Origin: Micromonospora chokoriensis
GTDB lineage: Bacteria; Actinomycetota; Actinomycetes; Mycobacteriales; Micromonosporaceae
DNA: 64,000 nucleotides
Direction: 5' to 3'
NCBI RefSeq assembly: GCF_000718555.1
Contig: NZ_JOAN01000002.1
Location: 186,001 to 250,000, forward strand
This document shows, in pieces, positions 26,301 through 35,200 of this stretch. The translations under genes were made by a program, and so were the position numbers. Each line of letters begins with the position of its first letter. The first letter of the stretch is position 1. The notes below the pieces were generated by a model. That model did not search any database and was not told the DNA's origin. It saw only the letters and a list, made by a program, of their open reading frames with translations.

Positions 26301-26681
26301 GGCTTCCCGGGTGACCTCACCTGCCGCGATCGGCAGATCCTGCCCGGTGAGCTGGCACAACTGCTCCAAGAGCACGGTGGTGAACGCCTCACGGGTGTCC
26401 TGTGCGGCGAGCCGGGCGGTGATGAAGAACGACACGATCCGGACCCGACCGGTCAGGATTGCCGGAGGACGCAGCACGAACGTCGACATCAGGGCCGACT
26501 TCCCGCTCCAGGCGGGCGCACGCCACCAGACGTACGGACCTCGGTGCTCGTCGAGGCAGAAGGCGGCCACGTCGGCAAGTTCCGAGTCGCGGCCGATCAG
26601 CTTCGGTGGCGCGATGCGGCGCACCTGCTCCAGGTAGGCGCTGCGGACGGCGACGCGGGACGCACCCTGCACGATCGTCAC
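23355..26681 (-). CDS. NACHT-type STAND ATPase with long alpha-solenoid
   Basis: The product is 1108 residues from GTG 26681. After a short N-terminal part and the linker APPKLIGRDSELADVAAF (about 24-41) comes a P-loop domain with Walker A APAWSGKSAL (55-64) and Walker B LILVVDGLDED (147-157). Residues about 380-1080 are a repeating array of 30-35-residue helical units (motifs such as RALADIA-, AERLAR-, A-x-G-x-x-x-x-A), resembling TPR/PPR-like sensors. Such STAND ATPases act as ligand-triggered switches in bacterial immunity or signalling. No catalytic effector domain is visible. The frame is open upstream to CTG 26759 and encodes a Gly-rich segment like the motif in its two partner proteins, so the true start may be there (overlapping the preceding stop, CTGA). 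Confidence 0.8.
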   Translation of the reverse strand: MTIVQGASRVAVRSAYLEQVRRIAPPKLIGRDSELADVAAFCLDEHRGPYVWWRAPAWSGKSALMSTFVLRPPAILTGRVRIVSFFITARLAAQDTREAFTTVLLEQLCQLTGQDLPIAAGEVTREACLLDLLSQAAAACRSEGSRLILVVDGLDEDRGTTVGPDAHSIAALLPGNPPEGMRIIVAGRPNPPVPDDVPDWHPLRDPGIIRLLGQSPYARDVERLGRSEIRRLHAGTPVERDLLGLLTAARGGLSAVDLRELTGGDLAEIEDVLHSVAGRTFTRRAGEWRADEVYLLGHEEIHNAACRYLGEAKLLECQDRLHAWADGYRDWPPQTPEYLLRGYPRLLEMTGDLARLAALASEPARHELMLDLTGGDAAGITELTTVQNLLLAAEDLDLGALAVLSVRRNELQQRNRFIPSALPAVWATIGQAARAGHLARSIDYPDFRADALAGVGRAVARRAESPDTAVEYAEEAALAAELAWPDRIPPIAVSIAELGLFDRAERLIRAISDPAVRAHGLAEIAAVAPGRDRSLALGQEAVALARNSADPESGQSTLIAVARLLSAHGDHRGAEALAREATSLARNLDDYLRCLALADIAIALCAMGDSDQSRRLIAEAELAITGTTDLRLRHHGFERVIAAAVQLGDVAWAEHIVESEDAQQLTDHFRECLTYFVAGSTDFGGAERTASAIGAPADRTSALAGAATAAAREGNLAWATRLVEAAEHAARAVPGQRARSRALTQVAAAVAEAGDDLHARKLALEVEKFARQRNDPSERIYERASLAEAIAETGDSDTARCLFLEMAEVVQRLTDGETAADKATHLATAGASLMGTAWAHDLLVIAEAPVRRMTDPYLATISCAVLSQAWAAMSKADRAEEWLDESLSRAQNVRSSNLPRAMNNVVLAALAVGPPERAADLAREVEAPGDRTWCLAVAAQSAARAGDASRASGLIAEAELHLRMITDHGTRAGSLANVVHALVLLGDVDRAEELASTILRPGWSATAISRVVQARAECGDHDRAERLARRIAEPDNLAVALLNIAESADEERAVRLIAEALALGAWTSALPQLVARRPEVVAVLAGAVLDPRLSPSESVGPHRGRRAG

Positions 26682-26755
26682 CTGACCGGCGGAACCGATG
26701 CCGACCCCGCCCGTGTTGCCGTTCCCCGTGCTGTGCAGGGGCCCGCCGGGTGCGG

Positions 26756-27193
26756 TCAGGGGAGAGACCGGCCCGGCTGCGGAGGGTCCGCCGGGCTCAG
26801 GTGGACGTCACCGCCCACCTGACCGATAGCGATTCCGGACGACTGGGCGTCGGCGTGGGCGTCGCCGGTGAAGACCCGTACCCCGTCTCCGGTGGCCCTT
26901 CGCTGCGCGAGCGCGGCGGTCACCGCGGCGGCGAACGCGTCGTCCTTGCGGGCCGCCGCGGTGATCGCGAGCTCGATCTGTTGGCGGGTAAGCTCGGACA
27001 CCGTGCCGCCGCCGGCCTCATCCTCGGCGTCCAGCAGCGCCGGGTGGTCGCCCAGCTTCCCCGTCACCAGCCGATGGATCTCGCCCCGACCGTTGTCGGC
27101 TGGGGGCAACGGCCCGCTGCGGCCAACCTTGGCCATCACCCAATCGACCACGTGGCCGGCGATCACGTTCGCCTCGATCACCATGGGCATCAT
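26756..27193 (-). CDS. 145-residue helical adaptor-like protein with Gly-rich C-terminal motif
   Basis: ATG 27193 overlaps the stop of the upstream gene (ATGA), and the gene ends directly before the NACHT ATPase. The chain begins with a short hydrophobic helix (VIEANVIAGHVVDWVM), then a charged region and a long predicted helix rich in Ala (residues about 66-100). It ends with SSGIAIGQVGGDVHL at 118-132. The same 13-15-residue motif is in the membrane protein encoded just upstream, and a looser version precedes the NACHT start. I do not recognise a catalytic fold. It may be an adaptor or effector-associated module that brings the ATPase to the membrane partner; this is inference from shared motif and coupling. 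Confidence 0.65.
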   Translation of the reverse strand: MMPMVIEANVIAGHVVDWVMAKVGRSGPLPPADNGRGEIHRLVTGKLGDHPALLDAEDEAGGGTVSELTRQQIELAITAAARKDDAFAAAVTAALAQRRATGDGVRVFTGDAHADAQSSGIAIGQVGGDVHLSPADPPQPGRSLP

Positions 27194-27549
27194 TGTCCCG
27201 CCTCGGGTCGTGACGCCGCACCGGTGTCGCCGATCCGTCTCCCCGATGTCTGCTCCTGACCGAAATGGACGTCTCCGCCGACCTGCCCGATCGCGATCCC
27301 GTGATTGGTGGCCCGCGCCTGCGCGCCGCCGGTGAAGGTGGCCGGATCTTCGACGGTCCGCTTCCCCGAACGCCGGGAGAGCACCAGCCCGTACACCGTG
27401 ATCGGCATACCCAGCACCGCGACCAGCGCGGCGACCACGCTTCCCCACTTGTCGGCGTCATCGAGCCGCACCAGCGCGAACCGCACCCCGAGCCCGACGA
27501 GCGCGCCTCCGACGACCAGCAGTGACGTCCATGCCAGGACCCGTCTCAT
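27190..27549 (-). CDS. 119-residue membrane protein with the shared Gly-rich motif
   Basis: Two predicted membrane helices (residues about 5-27 and 36-57) form a hairpin with an extracellular DDADKWG loop. A cytoplasmic tail follows, containing NHGIAIGQVGGDVHF at 82-96. That motif reappears almost identically in the next protein of the operon. ATG 27549 is the most likely start; it lacks a clear Shine-Dalgarno. This is the first gene of the three-gene NACHT operon, and its 79-bp upstream gap to the aminotransferase gene must carry the promoter. A membrane anchor or pore component for the STAND system is plausible; there is no direct evidence of pore formation. Confidence 0.65.
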   Translation of the reverse strand: MRRVLAWTSLLVVGGALVGLGVRFALVRLDDADKWGSVVAALVAVLGMPITVYGLVLSRRSGKRTVEDPATFTGGAQARATNHGIAIGQVGGDVHFGQEQTSGRRIGDTGAASRPEAGQ

Positions 27550-27628
27550 GACCACGCAACGTACCAATCCCGCGCACACAGAGTCGGCCCGGTCTCGCCC
27601 GGTGCGGCCACGACGTCGCCATGGCCGC

Positions 27629-28774
27629 TCAGGCGACGGCGGTGGCCATCCGGTGGACCGCCTCGGTGATCAGCTCGGGTGCGGTAGCCAGATTGAGCCG
27701 GACGTGGCCGACGCCGCCGGTGCCGAACGTCGAACCCGCATTGAGCGCCACCCGGCCACGGTCAAGGAACACGGTCGCCGGGTCATCGCCGAGGCCCAAG
27801 GCGCGGCAGTCGAGCCAGGCGAGATAGGTGGCCTGACCGGGTTGGTAGCGGATGGCCGGCAGGTGCTCGGCGAGCAGCGCGGCGAGGAGCCGACGGTTGT
27901 CGTCCAGGCCGGTCAACAGGGCGTCGAGCCACTCGCCGCCGTCGCGGAACGCCGCGGTGTGCGCGATCACGCCGAGGTGGCTGGTGCTGACGCTGACCCC
28001 GAACGGGACGCGGGCGAGGTCCCCGGCCGCGGCCGCGCCAGCGACGAGGAGCCCGCCGCGCAGGCCAGCGAGGTTCCACCCCTTGGAGGCAGACATCAGT
28101 GACAGGCCGTTCTCCGCGCCGGGCACCGAGAGGTACGGCACGAACCGCGCTCCCCCGAGCACCACCGGAGCGTGGATCTCGTCGGCGACCACCCGCACCC
28201 CGTGCCGCTCAGCCAGACCGGCGACGGCGGCCAACTCGGCCGCGGTGTGCACGACGCCGGTCGGGTTGTGCGGGCTGCACAGCAGGTACGCCGCTGCTCG
28301 CCCGCCGGCTCGAGCCTGCCGGAACGCATCCTCCAGCGTGCCGAGATCGAGCCGCAGATCCGCACCGAGCGGCGCCTCCACGATCCGACGGCCGGCGTGC
28401 GCCACGAACTCGTAGAACGGCGGGTAGACCGGGCAGTTGACGACCACCGCGTCGCCCGGCTCGGTGACCAGCCCCAACGCCTCGACGACGCCGTGCATCA
28501 CGTCGGGCACCAGCGCGGTGCGCTCCACGGCCAGCCCGTCCCAACCCCACCGCCGCCGGGCGAACTCGGCCAGCGCCTGCGGATACGCCGTCCCGGCGGC
28601 GTAACCGGTGTCGCCACGCGCGACGGCATCGGTGATCGCCCGCGCGACCGGCTCGGGCAGCGGCACGTCCATCTCCGCCACCCAGAGCGGCAGCACGTCG
28701 GCGGGGTACTCCCGCCACTTGAGGCTCGTCCGTTGCCGGAGCTGGTCGATCGTGAGCTGGCGAAGAGGATTCAC
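27629..28774 (-). CDS. MalY/PatB-type PLP C-S lyase or aminotransferase
   Basis: This 381-residue fold-type I PLP enzyme of the MalY/PatB (cystathionine beta-lyase) branch of aminotransferases opens with [23 protein letters not shown] (about 18-40), the family hallmark. The PLP lysine is in SASKGWN (Lys231), preceded by [12 protein letters not shown] (Asp198). Members cleave C-S bonds of cystathionine or S-alkylcysteines and some transaminate. GTG 28774 overlaps the TGA of the Gfo/Idh/MocA gene (GTGA), so it is the third gene of a leftward ThuA-oxidoreductase-PLP operon. Its relation to sugar metabolism genes upstream is unclear. Confidence 0.85.
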   Translation of the reverse strand: MNPLRQLTIDQLRQRTSLKWREYPADVLPLWVAEMDVPLPEPVARAITDAVARGDTGYAAGTAYPQALAEFARRRWGWDGLAVERTALVPDVMHGVVEALGLVTEPGDAVVVNCPVYPPFYEFVAHAGRRIVEAPLGADLRLDLGTLEDAFRQARAGGRAAAYLLCSPHNPTGVVHTAAELAAVAGLAERHGVRVVADEIHAPVVLGGARFVPYLSVPGAENGLSLMSASKGWNLAGLRGGLLVAGAAAAGDLARVPFGVSVSTSHLGVIAHTAAFRDGGEWLDALLTGLDDNRRLLAALLAEHLPAIRYQPGQATYLAWLDCRALGLGDDPATVFLDRGRVALNAGSTFGTGGVGHVRLNLATAPELITEAVHRMATAVA

Positions 28775-29883
28775 CGCGGTTCAAGCACCTTCCAGGCCTC
28801 GACCGGGGTGAGCGCAACCGGTGCCGGCCGCTGCACCACAGTCGTCAGCTCGATCCGCCGGCCTTCCGCTGCCGACTGAAGCAGGCTGGTCATCGTCTCG
28901 AGTACGTGCAGCGCCACGTCGCCGCTGGCGCGCGGTGGACGCTCACCGTCGGCCCGGACCAGGTCGATCAGACCGATGCCTCGGGATGCCTCGGCGTAAC
29001 CCGCCCGCGGTTCGAGAGCGCGCCATTCGGTGCCACCGAGCGCGAAGAGGCGGACCACACCGTCGAAGTAGTTCGGATCGGGCACGGCGAGCGTGCCGGT
29101 CTCCCCCTGCACCTCGATCGGCGCGGCTGTCGTCGCGACACCGTCGAAGCTCGTGGTGATTGTGGAAAGAGCACCGCTGACATGCTCAAGCACGCCGGTC
29201 ACGTGGGTGTCCACCCCCACCGGGATCCGCTCGCCGACGCGCGGGCCTGAGCCGATGACGCGCTCGGCGCGCAGACGACTGGCGGCTCCGCTGACCGCGC
29301 GAACCGGCCCGAGCAGGTGGATGAGCGCCGAGATGTAGTACGGGCCCATGTCCAGCAACGGGCCGCCACCCGGGGCGTAGTAGAAGTCCGGATGGGGGTG
29401 CCAGCGCTCGTGCCCCGCAGTCACCATGACCGCCGACGCGGACAACGGGCGTCCGATGAGCCCGCCGTCGATCGCCGCCCGCGCGGTCTGCGTACCCGTG
29501 CCCAGGACGGTGTCCGGCGCGCACCCGACACGGACGCCAGCCGCAGCGGCCCGCTCGATGATCGAACGGCCGTCCGGGAACGTCACGGCGAGCGGCTTCT
29601 CGACATACACACTCTTGCCCGCGTCGATCGCGGCGAGCGAAAGGTCGGCGTGCGCTGCGGGGATCGTCAGGTTGAGCACCGTCTGCACATCTGGGTGGGC
29701 GAGCAGGCGCTCGACGCTCACCGCCTCGGCACCGGGAATCATGGCCGCGGCCGCAGCCGCCCGGGAGGCGTCGAGGTCGGCCAGTGCGGCGATGCGCACC
29801 GCAGGGTGGTTCGCGAGGGTGTCGAGGTATGCGCGGGAGATGACGCCGAGACCTACGATGCCGACGCCGTGCGGGTCGCCCAC
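28771..29883 (-). CDS. Gfo/Idh/MocA-family NAD(P)-dependent oxidoreductase
   Basis: This 370-residue protein has a Rossmann motif [12 protein letters not shown] (about 8-19) and the family's [12 protein letters not shown] motif (EKP, about 90-101). The C-terminal beta-sheet domain has the H-x-x-x-D-like pattern around [20 protein letters not shown]. Such enzymes oxidise sugars, inositols or their derivatives. GTG 29883 follows GAGAGGGGGATGGT and overlaps the ThuA-like gene by 31 bp. The pair ThuA plus Gfo/Idh/MocA is common in carbohydrate utilisation loci (for example trehalose or 3-keto-sugar metabolism), so a sugar substrate is likely. Confidence 0.85.
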   Translation of the reverse strand: MGDPHGVGIVGLGVISRAYLDTLANHPAVRIAALADLDASRAAAAAAMIPGAEAVSVERLLAHPDVQTVLNLTIPAAHADLSLAAIDAGKSVYVEKPLAVTFPDGRSIIERAAAAGVRVGCAPDTVLGTGTQTARAAIDGGLIGRPLSASAVMVTAGHERWHPHPDFYYAPGGGPLLDMGPYYISALIHLLGPVRAVSGAASRLRAERVIGSGPRVGERIPVGVDTHVTGVLEHVSGALSTITTSFDGVATTAAPIEVQGETGTLAVPDPNYFDGVVRLFALGGTEWRALEPRAGYAEASRGIGLIDLVRADGERPPRASGDVALHVLETMTSLLQSAAEGRRIELTTVVQRPAPVALTPVEAWKVLEPR

Positions 29884-30563
29884 ACCATCCCCCTCTCGAT
29901 GACGGTACGCACGCTTTCGTGCTCCAGCACGTCGAGGCTGTGGCCCGGGGTCGTCACGACGATGCGCCCTGCGCCCCAGCGCCGAGTCCAGATCGCCGGC
30001 GAGGTGACCGGCCGGTGCCACGGGTGCCACGCCTGCGTCGGGTGGGTGGTGACGGCCAGTACGTCGATCAGGTCGTCGTGCAGCACCCAGTACTGCTCGG
30101 TGACCAGGTCGAAGTCGTCGATTCCCGCGGTGATCGGATGCTCCCGGCCGAGGTCGGTGACGCGCACCGTATGCGGCAGGAAGTTGTCCTCCGCGCCACC
30201 GTGCCGCTCGCACGGCTCCTTACCCGGGTGGGTGGCGAACTGGCCGCCCACCAGATGCAGATATTCGGAGGACGCGCGGAACGAATCCACGATGCCGCCG
30301 TGCCAACCGGTGAAGCCTGTGCCGGCGATGACCGCCGCGCTGAGGCCCGCCACCTGGTCCGCGGTGATCTGCGACATCGTCATGCACTGCACGACGAGGT
30401 CGGTGTCGGCCATCTCGGCGGCATCGGCGTAGATCTCGGGCGACTCCTCAACTCGAACGGCGTAGCCGCTGCGTTCGAGGAAGGGGATGAACAACTCCGT
30501 CGCCTTGACCGGCTGGTGCCCCTCCCAGCCGCCCCGAACCACCAATGCCCTCTGCTGCGCCAC
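29853..30563 (-). CDS. ThuA-like (trehalose utilisation family) protein
   Basis: This 236-residue glutamine-amidotransferase-like domain of the ThuA family begins ALVVRGGWEGHQPVKATELFIPFL and contains GTGFTGWHGGIVDSFRASSEYLHLVGGQFATHPG (about 80-113) and ITAGIDDFDLVTEQYWV, all characteristic. ThuA proteins take part in oxidation of disaccharides to 3-keto forms together with a Gfo/Idh/MocA dehydrogenase, which here is the next gene. GTG 30563 has GGGAGGGAGCGAGG immediately upstream. It is first in the operon; the 266 bp before it hold a hairpin at 30778-30812 and no recognisable gene. Confidence 0.82.
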   Translation of the reverse strand: MAQQRALVVRGGWEGHQPVKATELFIPFLERSGYAVRVEESPEIYADAAEMADTDLVVQCMTMSQITADQVAGLSAAVIAGTGFTGWHGGIVDSFRASSEYLHLVGGQFATHPGKEPCERHGGAEDNFLPHTVRVTDLGREHPITAGIDDFDLVTEQYWVLHDDLIDVLAVTTHPTQAWHPWHRPVTSPAIWTRRWGAGRIVVTTPGHSLDVLEHESVRTVIERGMVWATRTASAS

Positions 30564-30777
30564 CCTCGCTCCCTCCCACGGTCTGTCGCCACCGGGCTGG
30601 CCGCTCCCGCCCCGGCGATGTACCGCCGATGCCTGTGCACGCCGAGCACCGACACCGTACCCGTGGTTGCCGACAAAGCCGGCGTACGCCGGCCTCCGGA
30701 TCTGGCTCTACTCAGGATGGACGACGATCGACACCGAGGCTGGACCGGCGCGGAGGTTCTGGGCCGACGGGTTGAAT

Positions 30778-30812
30778 CGTGAACGCCGCGGCGAGACGCC
30801 ACGGCGCTCACG
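30778..30812 (-). terminator. hairpin after the small secreted-protein gene
   Basis: CGTGAACGCCG (30778-30788) and CGGCGCTCACG (30802-30812) pair in 10 of 11 positions around a 13-nt loop, starting 18 bp beyond the stop of the secreted-protein gene. There is no T-run, which is usual for actinobacterial terminators. Confidence 0.5.
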
Positions 30813-30829
30813 AGCCGGCATAGCGGCGA

Positions 30830-31201
30830 TCAGCTGAAGTAGGCCCAGCTGGAGCAGCCCTTGATGGGGTAGCCGTCGATGTAGTAGTTCGTGCAGGCCC
30901 GGAATGCCTTGATCTTGCCGCCCGGGTCCTTCGACGCGCTCTTGCCGTGGCCGACCGCCAACGTGCCGGAGCCGCCGTTCGTCAGTTGGTACTCGACCTG
31001 GCCGCCGGTCGCATTCGCCTCGTTGCCGGAGTACACCCAGACCCAGGCGGTCCCCTGGCCCGGGTTGTTGTCTGCCTGCGCCTGCGTCTGGTGGTGCGAG
31101 ATCGAGGACGCGGCGAAGGCGGGCTGCGCCATCGTGACCGTGAGGGCGGCCGCGACCGCCGTGGCAACACTGACCCTCTTGAGCAGGGAGCTCTTGCTCA
31201 T
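30830..31201 (-). CDS. small secreted protein of unknown function
   Basis: This 123-residue protein has a clear Sec signal peptide (KKR-type basic start SKSSLLKR, hydrophobic VATAVAAALTVTM, cleavage after AFA near residue 30). The mature domain of about 90 residues contains WVWVYSGNEANATGG, a YQLTNGGSGTLAVG strand-rich part and two cysteines near the C-terminus (ACTNYY and KGCSSW) that could form a disulfide. ATG 31201 has AGGAAAGG about 8 bases upstream. I do not recognise the family; resemblance to small extracellular beta-sandwich proteins is only an impression. It is a single-gene unit ending in a hairpin. Confidence 0.7.
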   Translation of the reverse strand: MSKSSLLKRVSVATAVAAALTVTMAQPAFAASSISHHQTQAQADNNPGQGTAWVWVYSGNEANATGGQVEYQLTNGGSGTLAVGHGKSASKDPGGKIKAFRACTNYYIDGYPIKGCSSWAYFS

Positions 31202-31366
31202 TCTCTCGACCTTTCCTGGTGGCGCGGTAGCGCCCGTTGTCATGCAATCGATCAAGGCGGCCGACAAACCGATCATGGCGTTCGGCCGTGTCGATCATGA
31301 CACTCGCATCCACCGTGGATGGTGAATAGGACCAGGCCAGGAAGTGAACGCAGGTTACGACCGGAG

Positions 31367-31951
31367 TCACGCCTGAACCGCATCGTGCGGCCCCTGATCC
31401 CTGAGCACTTCACGCACCTGCATGAGCGCGAATCCGAGCAGGTTGAGGCCTCGCCAGGAGCCGGGGTCGCTGGCAGCCGGATCGTCGCGGTTCAGGCCGA
31501 TACCCCAGATCCGATCGACTGGGCTGGCCTCCACCAGAACTCGCTGCCTCGTAGCCAGCAGAAATGCCCGCAGCGCGGGATGCTGGTCGAATTTCGCAAG
31601 GTTGCCGGCCACCACGATCGCAGAGCGGTGTTCGTTCCAGGTCTGCTGATCGAAGCCTGCGACGCGTCCTCCCAGCGCCTTGGCCGCGTGGGGATGCGGC
31701 GCGGCAAGGATCTTTTCGGCCACGGCGCGGTCGCCGAACAGGGTTGCCTTACGCCACATCATGTAGTGCTCTGCGGTGGCGAACCGCAATTCGTCGATGG
31801 TGAACGCCGCCGGCCACCACTGGCTCAAGCAGCCTGCGCCGACACCCCCGTCCGGCTCGGGCTGGTGTCCCCAGAAGAACAGGAACCTGACCCGATGACC
31901 CTGCGCCTGCGCAGCGGTCAGATCCGCGACGCTCCGAACCGATGCCAGCAT
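31367..31951 (-). CDS. NADAR-domain (YbiA-like) protein
   Basis: This 194-residue protein matches the NADAR/YbiA family: FLFFWGHQP near residue 22, CLSQWWPAAFTIDELRFATAEHYMMWRKATLFGD (about 41-74), KALGGRVAGFDQQTWNEHR and a C-terminal NLLGFALMQVREVL. YbiA acts as an N-glycosidase on riboflavin intermediates. Other NADAR proteins reverse ADP-ribosylation of guanine in DNA and serve as antitoxins or phage-related enzymes. Which activity applies here is not determinable. ATG 31951 lacks a strong Shine-Dalgarno. It is divergent from the HEAT-like gene at 32290 across 338 bp; no DarT-like partner was noticed in the window. Confidence 0.8.
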   Translation of the reverse strand: MLASVRSVADLTAAQAQGHRVRFLFFWGHQPEPDGGVGAGCLSQWWPAAFTIDELRFATAEHYMMWRKATLFGDRAVAEKILAAPHPHAAKALGGRVAGFDQQTWNEHRSAIVVAGNLAKFDQHPALRAFLLATRQRVLVEASPVDRIWGIGLNRDDPAASDPGSWRGLNLLGFALMQVREVLRDQGPHDAVQA

Positions 31952-32085
31952 GATCGCGAGTGTGCGCTACCAGCGTCCCGCATGATGCCCCGGGGCCACG
32001 GACCGATCCAGTTGGTGGAGTCCGGAGTTTACCGGCACCCACCAGTAGCGCCGCAGCGGCATGTCGCGGCCGCATCGATCCACGC

Positions 32086-32155
32086 CAATCTTGCAGTTTC
32101 GGTCGCCGGGATGCGTGGAATGCCCCCTACGTCGGGACAGTAAGTGCAAGATCGG
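32086..32155. repeat. imperfect inverted repeat in the NADAR/HEAT intergenic region
   Basis: ATCTTGCA (32088-32095) and TGCAAGAT (32145-32152) are exact inverted copies. Extending each arm to 16 bp gives 13 matches (CC[AG]ATCTTGCA[GC]TT[TA]C). The interior of about 38 bp is non-coding. It may be the residue of a small mobile element or a long-spaced regulatory repeat. The rest of the 338-bp gap (31952-32289) shows no convincing gene. Confidence 0.35.
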
Positions 32156-32289
32156 CGCGGTGTTGCGGGGTGACGAGAGACGCGGGCGCCGCACCTCTTG
32201 GCCACGCACGGTCATCGCGATTTCTTCGGCGGCGCGCTCTCGCCGTACGCGGTGAAATTCGATCTCGTCTGGGTGCGCTCACGGGCACA

Positions 32290-35200
32290 ATGAACGCCGT
32301 GCTCGCCACCACCCGCGATCTGCTGACCTCTCTCGATCCGCTGCCGTACCGCAAGCGGCTGAACCTCCTCGCCGACTGGGCGCACACCGCGGCCGACCGG
32401 GCCCAGGTCTGCACCGACCTGCGCGAGCAGGGCCCCTACGAGCGGCACCTCGCCCTGGTCGCCGCGATGGTGGCCCGGGACACCGACGGCATCGCCGCCG
32501 CGACCCGCGACCAACAGCCGTCGATCAGGAACGCCGCGCTCACCGCGGCGCTACGCGCCGGCCTTCCGATCGGCGACATCACCGACCGGCCGGCGCTCGA
32601 ACGACGGCGTATCTATCGGACCCTGCGTCGCCGGTACACACCCGGCATCGCCGACGCGCTGATAGGCGAGGTCCGGGCCGAGTTCGGCGACGACGAGGCC
32701 GCAGCGCTGCTGCCAGCCTGCGGTCCTGACACGCTACGGGCGTTGCTGCCCGAACTGGAGCACGCACTCGACCTCGAGCGGCTGGTCCGGTGGCATCCCG
32801 GCCCGCTGCTGGAGCGAATCCACGAGCGGCTGGCCGGGGCACCACCTGAGTTGCGGCGGCACATCTGGAACGGCGCCGCCAAGGCGGTGCTGCGGTGCGA
32901 CCCGGGGCAGGCGCTCAACCTGCTCGAAAAGCACGCGCCGGAGGAGTCGCTGCCCGGCCCGCTCGACGCGTACGGAATGCTCGCGGCACACGACGCGAGT
33001 CGCGTCGCCCGCCTGCTCACCAGGCCGGGTCGCGCGGCCTGGCTACAGCGGACCACGCTGCCGCCGGCCCTGCTGCGCCGCCTCGCGGTGCTCCCCACCG
33101 ACGAGTTGGTGCCGCTCGCCAGCCTGTTGCGTGAGCACAGCGGTGCGCTGGCGGCGCTGCTCGACGCCGTCGCGCCGAGCCGGCGCGGGGAGTTGTACGA
33201 CCGGGCCATGGCCGAGGTCGACGCGGCAGTGCTGATTCCGCCGGCCGAGATCATGGAAGTGTTGCCGGCCGCGGTTCGGATCCGCGAGGCAACGCGGGTG
33301 CTGGGCCTGGCGAAGACCCGCGAGCGTGAGGCCGAGGTGCTTACCTGGAGTGCGTACCTGGCATGGCCGGACGCGTCAGCGGCACCGGTTGTCGCGCTGC
33401 GCTCGGGGAACGCCGACGAGCGGGCGCACGGCTACGTGCTGTTGGTGGAGGCCGCTCGCCGCTCCCGTGATCCGCAGGCGGTGGCCGCGGTGATCGGCCG
33501 GCTCAGTCGGCTGCGCAACGAGCAGGATCCGGTACGCGCGGCCGCACTCACCGCGCTGGCGAAGGTGACACCACTGCTCACGGCGGGCACGGCGGCCGGG
33601 CTCACTCAGTTGACCACTGACGCGGTCGACGCGCGCGACGGCTCCGCCGCCACCACGAACGCGCTGAGCCGGCTCGCCGCCGACGTCCTGCAGCACCACA
33701 TCGCCGTACCGCCGCTTCGTGAGTGGGCGCTGCTCACGATCGACCTGACGAGCACCGGCGCGAGCACGCCGGTGCTGCGCCGCTTCGACACGGTGCTGCG
33801 CCGCGGGCAGGAGACCATGGTCTTCGAGCAGTTACGCGGCTGGGTCGAAGCCGGCATCTCCCGCGGCCGATACGGTCCACTCTTCGCGCTCACCCACGCG
33901 CTCGGCAAGCGGGCCTGGCAGCTGCCCCAGCTGCAGGATCTGCTGCATCGGGCAGCCGGCCCGCACACACTGCCCTCGGTGGCCCGGACGGCGATTGGGT
34001 TGTGGCTCGACAACCCGCGTACGCGCTCGGACCGCGTCGCCGAAGTACTCGAGACCGACTCCACCGCGATCACGATCCATCAGGTGTGGGCAACGATCTG
34101 TACATCTCGCACCGATCTGCTCGACCGGGCGCTGGAGCACCGCCCGCGCGGCCGGTTCGTGGAGGCAGGGACGCGATGGGTGCCCACCTGGGCGCCACAC
34201 GCCGAACGCTGGTTGCCCCGCCAGCAGGCCCGTTTCGTGGAGCTGCAGAACCTGTTGATCGCCGACCCGGGGCAGGGGGTGTGGCAGCGTGCGGCGGCGA
34301 TCCGGGCCGCCGCCAGCCTCGGCGGCCCGGGCCGCCAACTGGTGCTGCGCCACCTTGACGCCCCCGAGGTGGCGATCGCCGAGGCGGCGCTGGGCGCGCT
34401 GGTCTGGACCGACCGGCCGGACGAGGCACTGCCGATCCTGCTCCGCTATGCCGACGGGGACCGGGCGCGGGTCGCGCTGTACGCGGCCGGCCGGGCCGCC
34501 CGGCACGTCCCGCCGTCCCAGCTGGCCGACAATCTCGCCGAGGTGGTGACCGGACCCACGAAGATCACAAGTCAGAAGGAAGCAGCTCGGCTGCTGGCCC
34601 GCCACGGACCGCCGCGGGTGATGGCGACGCTCCTGCACGAGTACGCGAACCCGGACGCGCACCGGGACGTCCGCGCGGCGATCGTCTCCGCCGCTCGGCA
34701 GCGCCTGCAGACCGAGGCAAGCTGGACCATCCTGCGGGCCGCGGTCGACGGCAGCCGGGAGGAGCGGCGCGCGGTCTTGAACGCGTACCCGTTCACGATT
34801 CCGGAACGGAACCGCCCGCGCTACGGCGCGATCATCGTCGAGGCGTGCCGCGCCACCGACCGGGAGACCCGGCGTACCGCGTTCGGCCAGCTCGGGCAGT
34901 GGTCGCCGTGGCTGTCCGGAGTCACCGAGCTGGTGGTGGACCGGCTCACCGACTGCGCCGAGACGATCGTCTCCATCGGGGTCGCCAACCTGCTGAAGGC
35001 CGGCGGCGACGCCGTCCTCGGTACCGCGCTGGCCCGGCTGGTGGATCGCGATGCGGACGATGCTCATCCGGGCGATCCCGCCGCGGACCGCCCGGCCCGA
35101 CGCCGCGTCGAAATCCTCGTGCGCGGCGCGGGCGTCTGGTCCGACAGCCGATCGGCAAGTGCCGACCGGAGCGCCCTCGTCGATGCCGCCCGGTGGCTCG

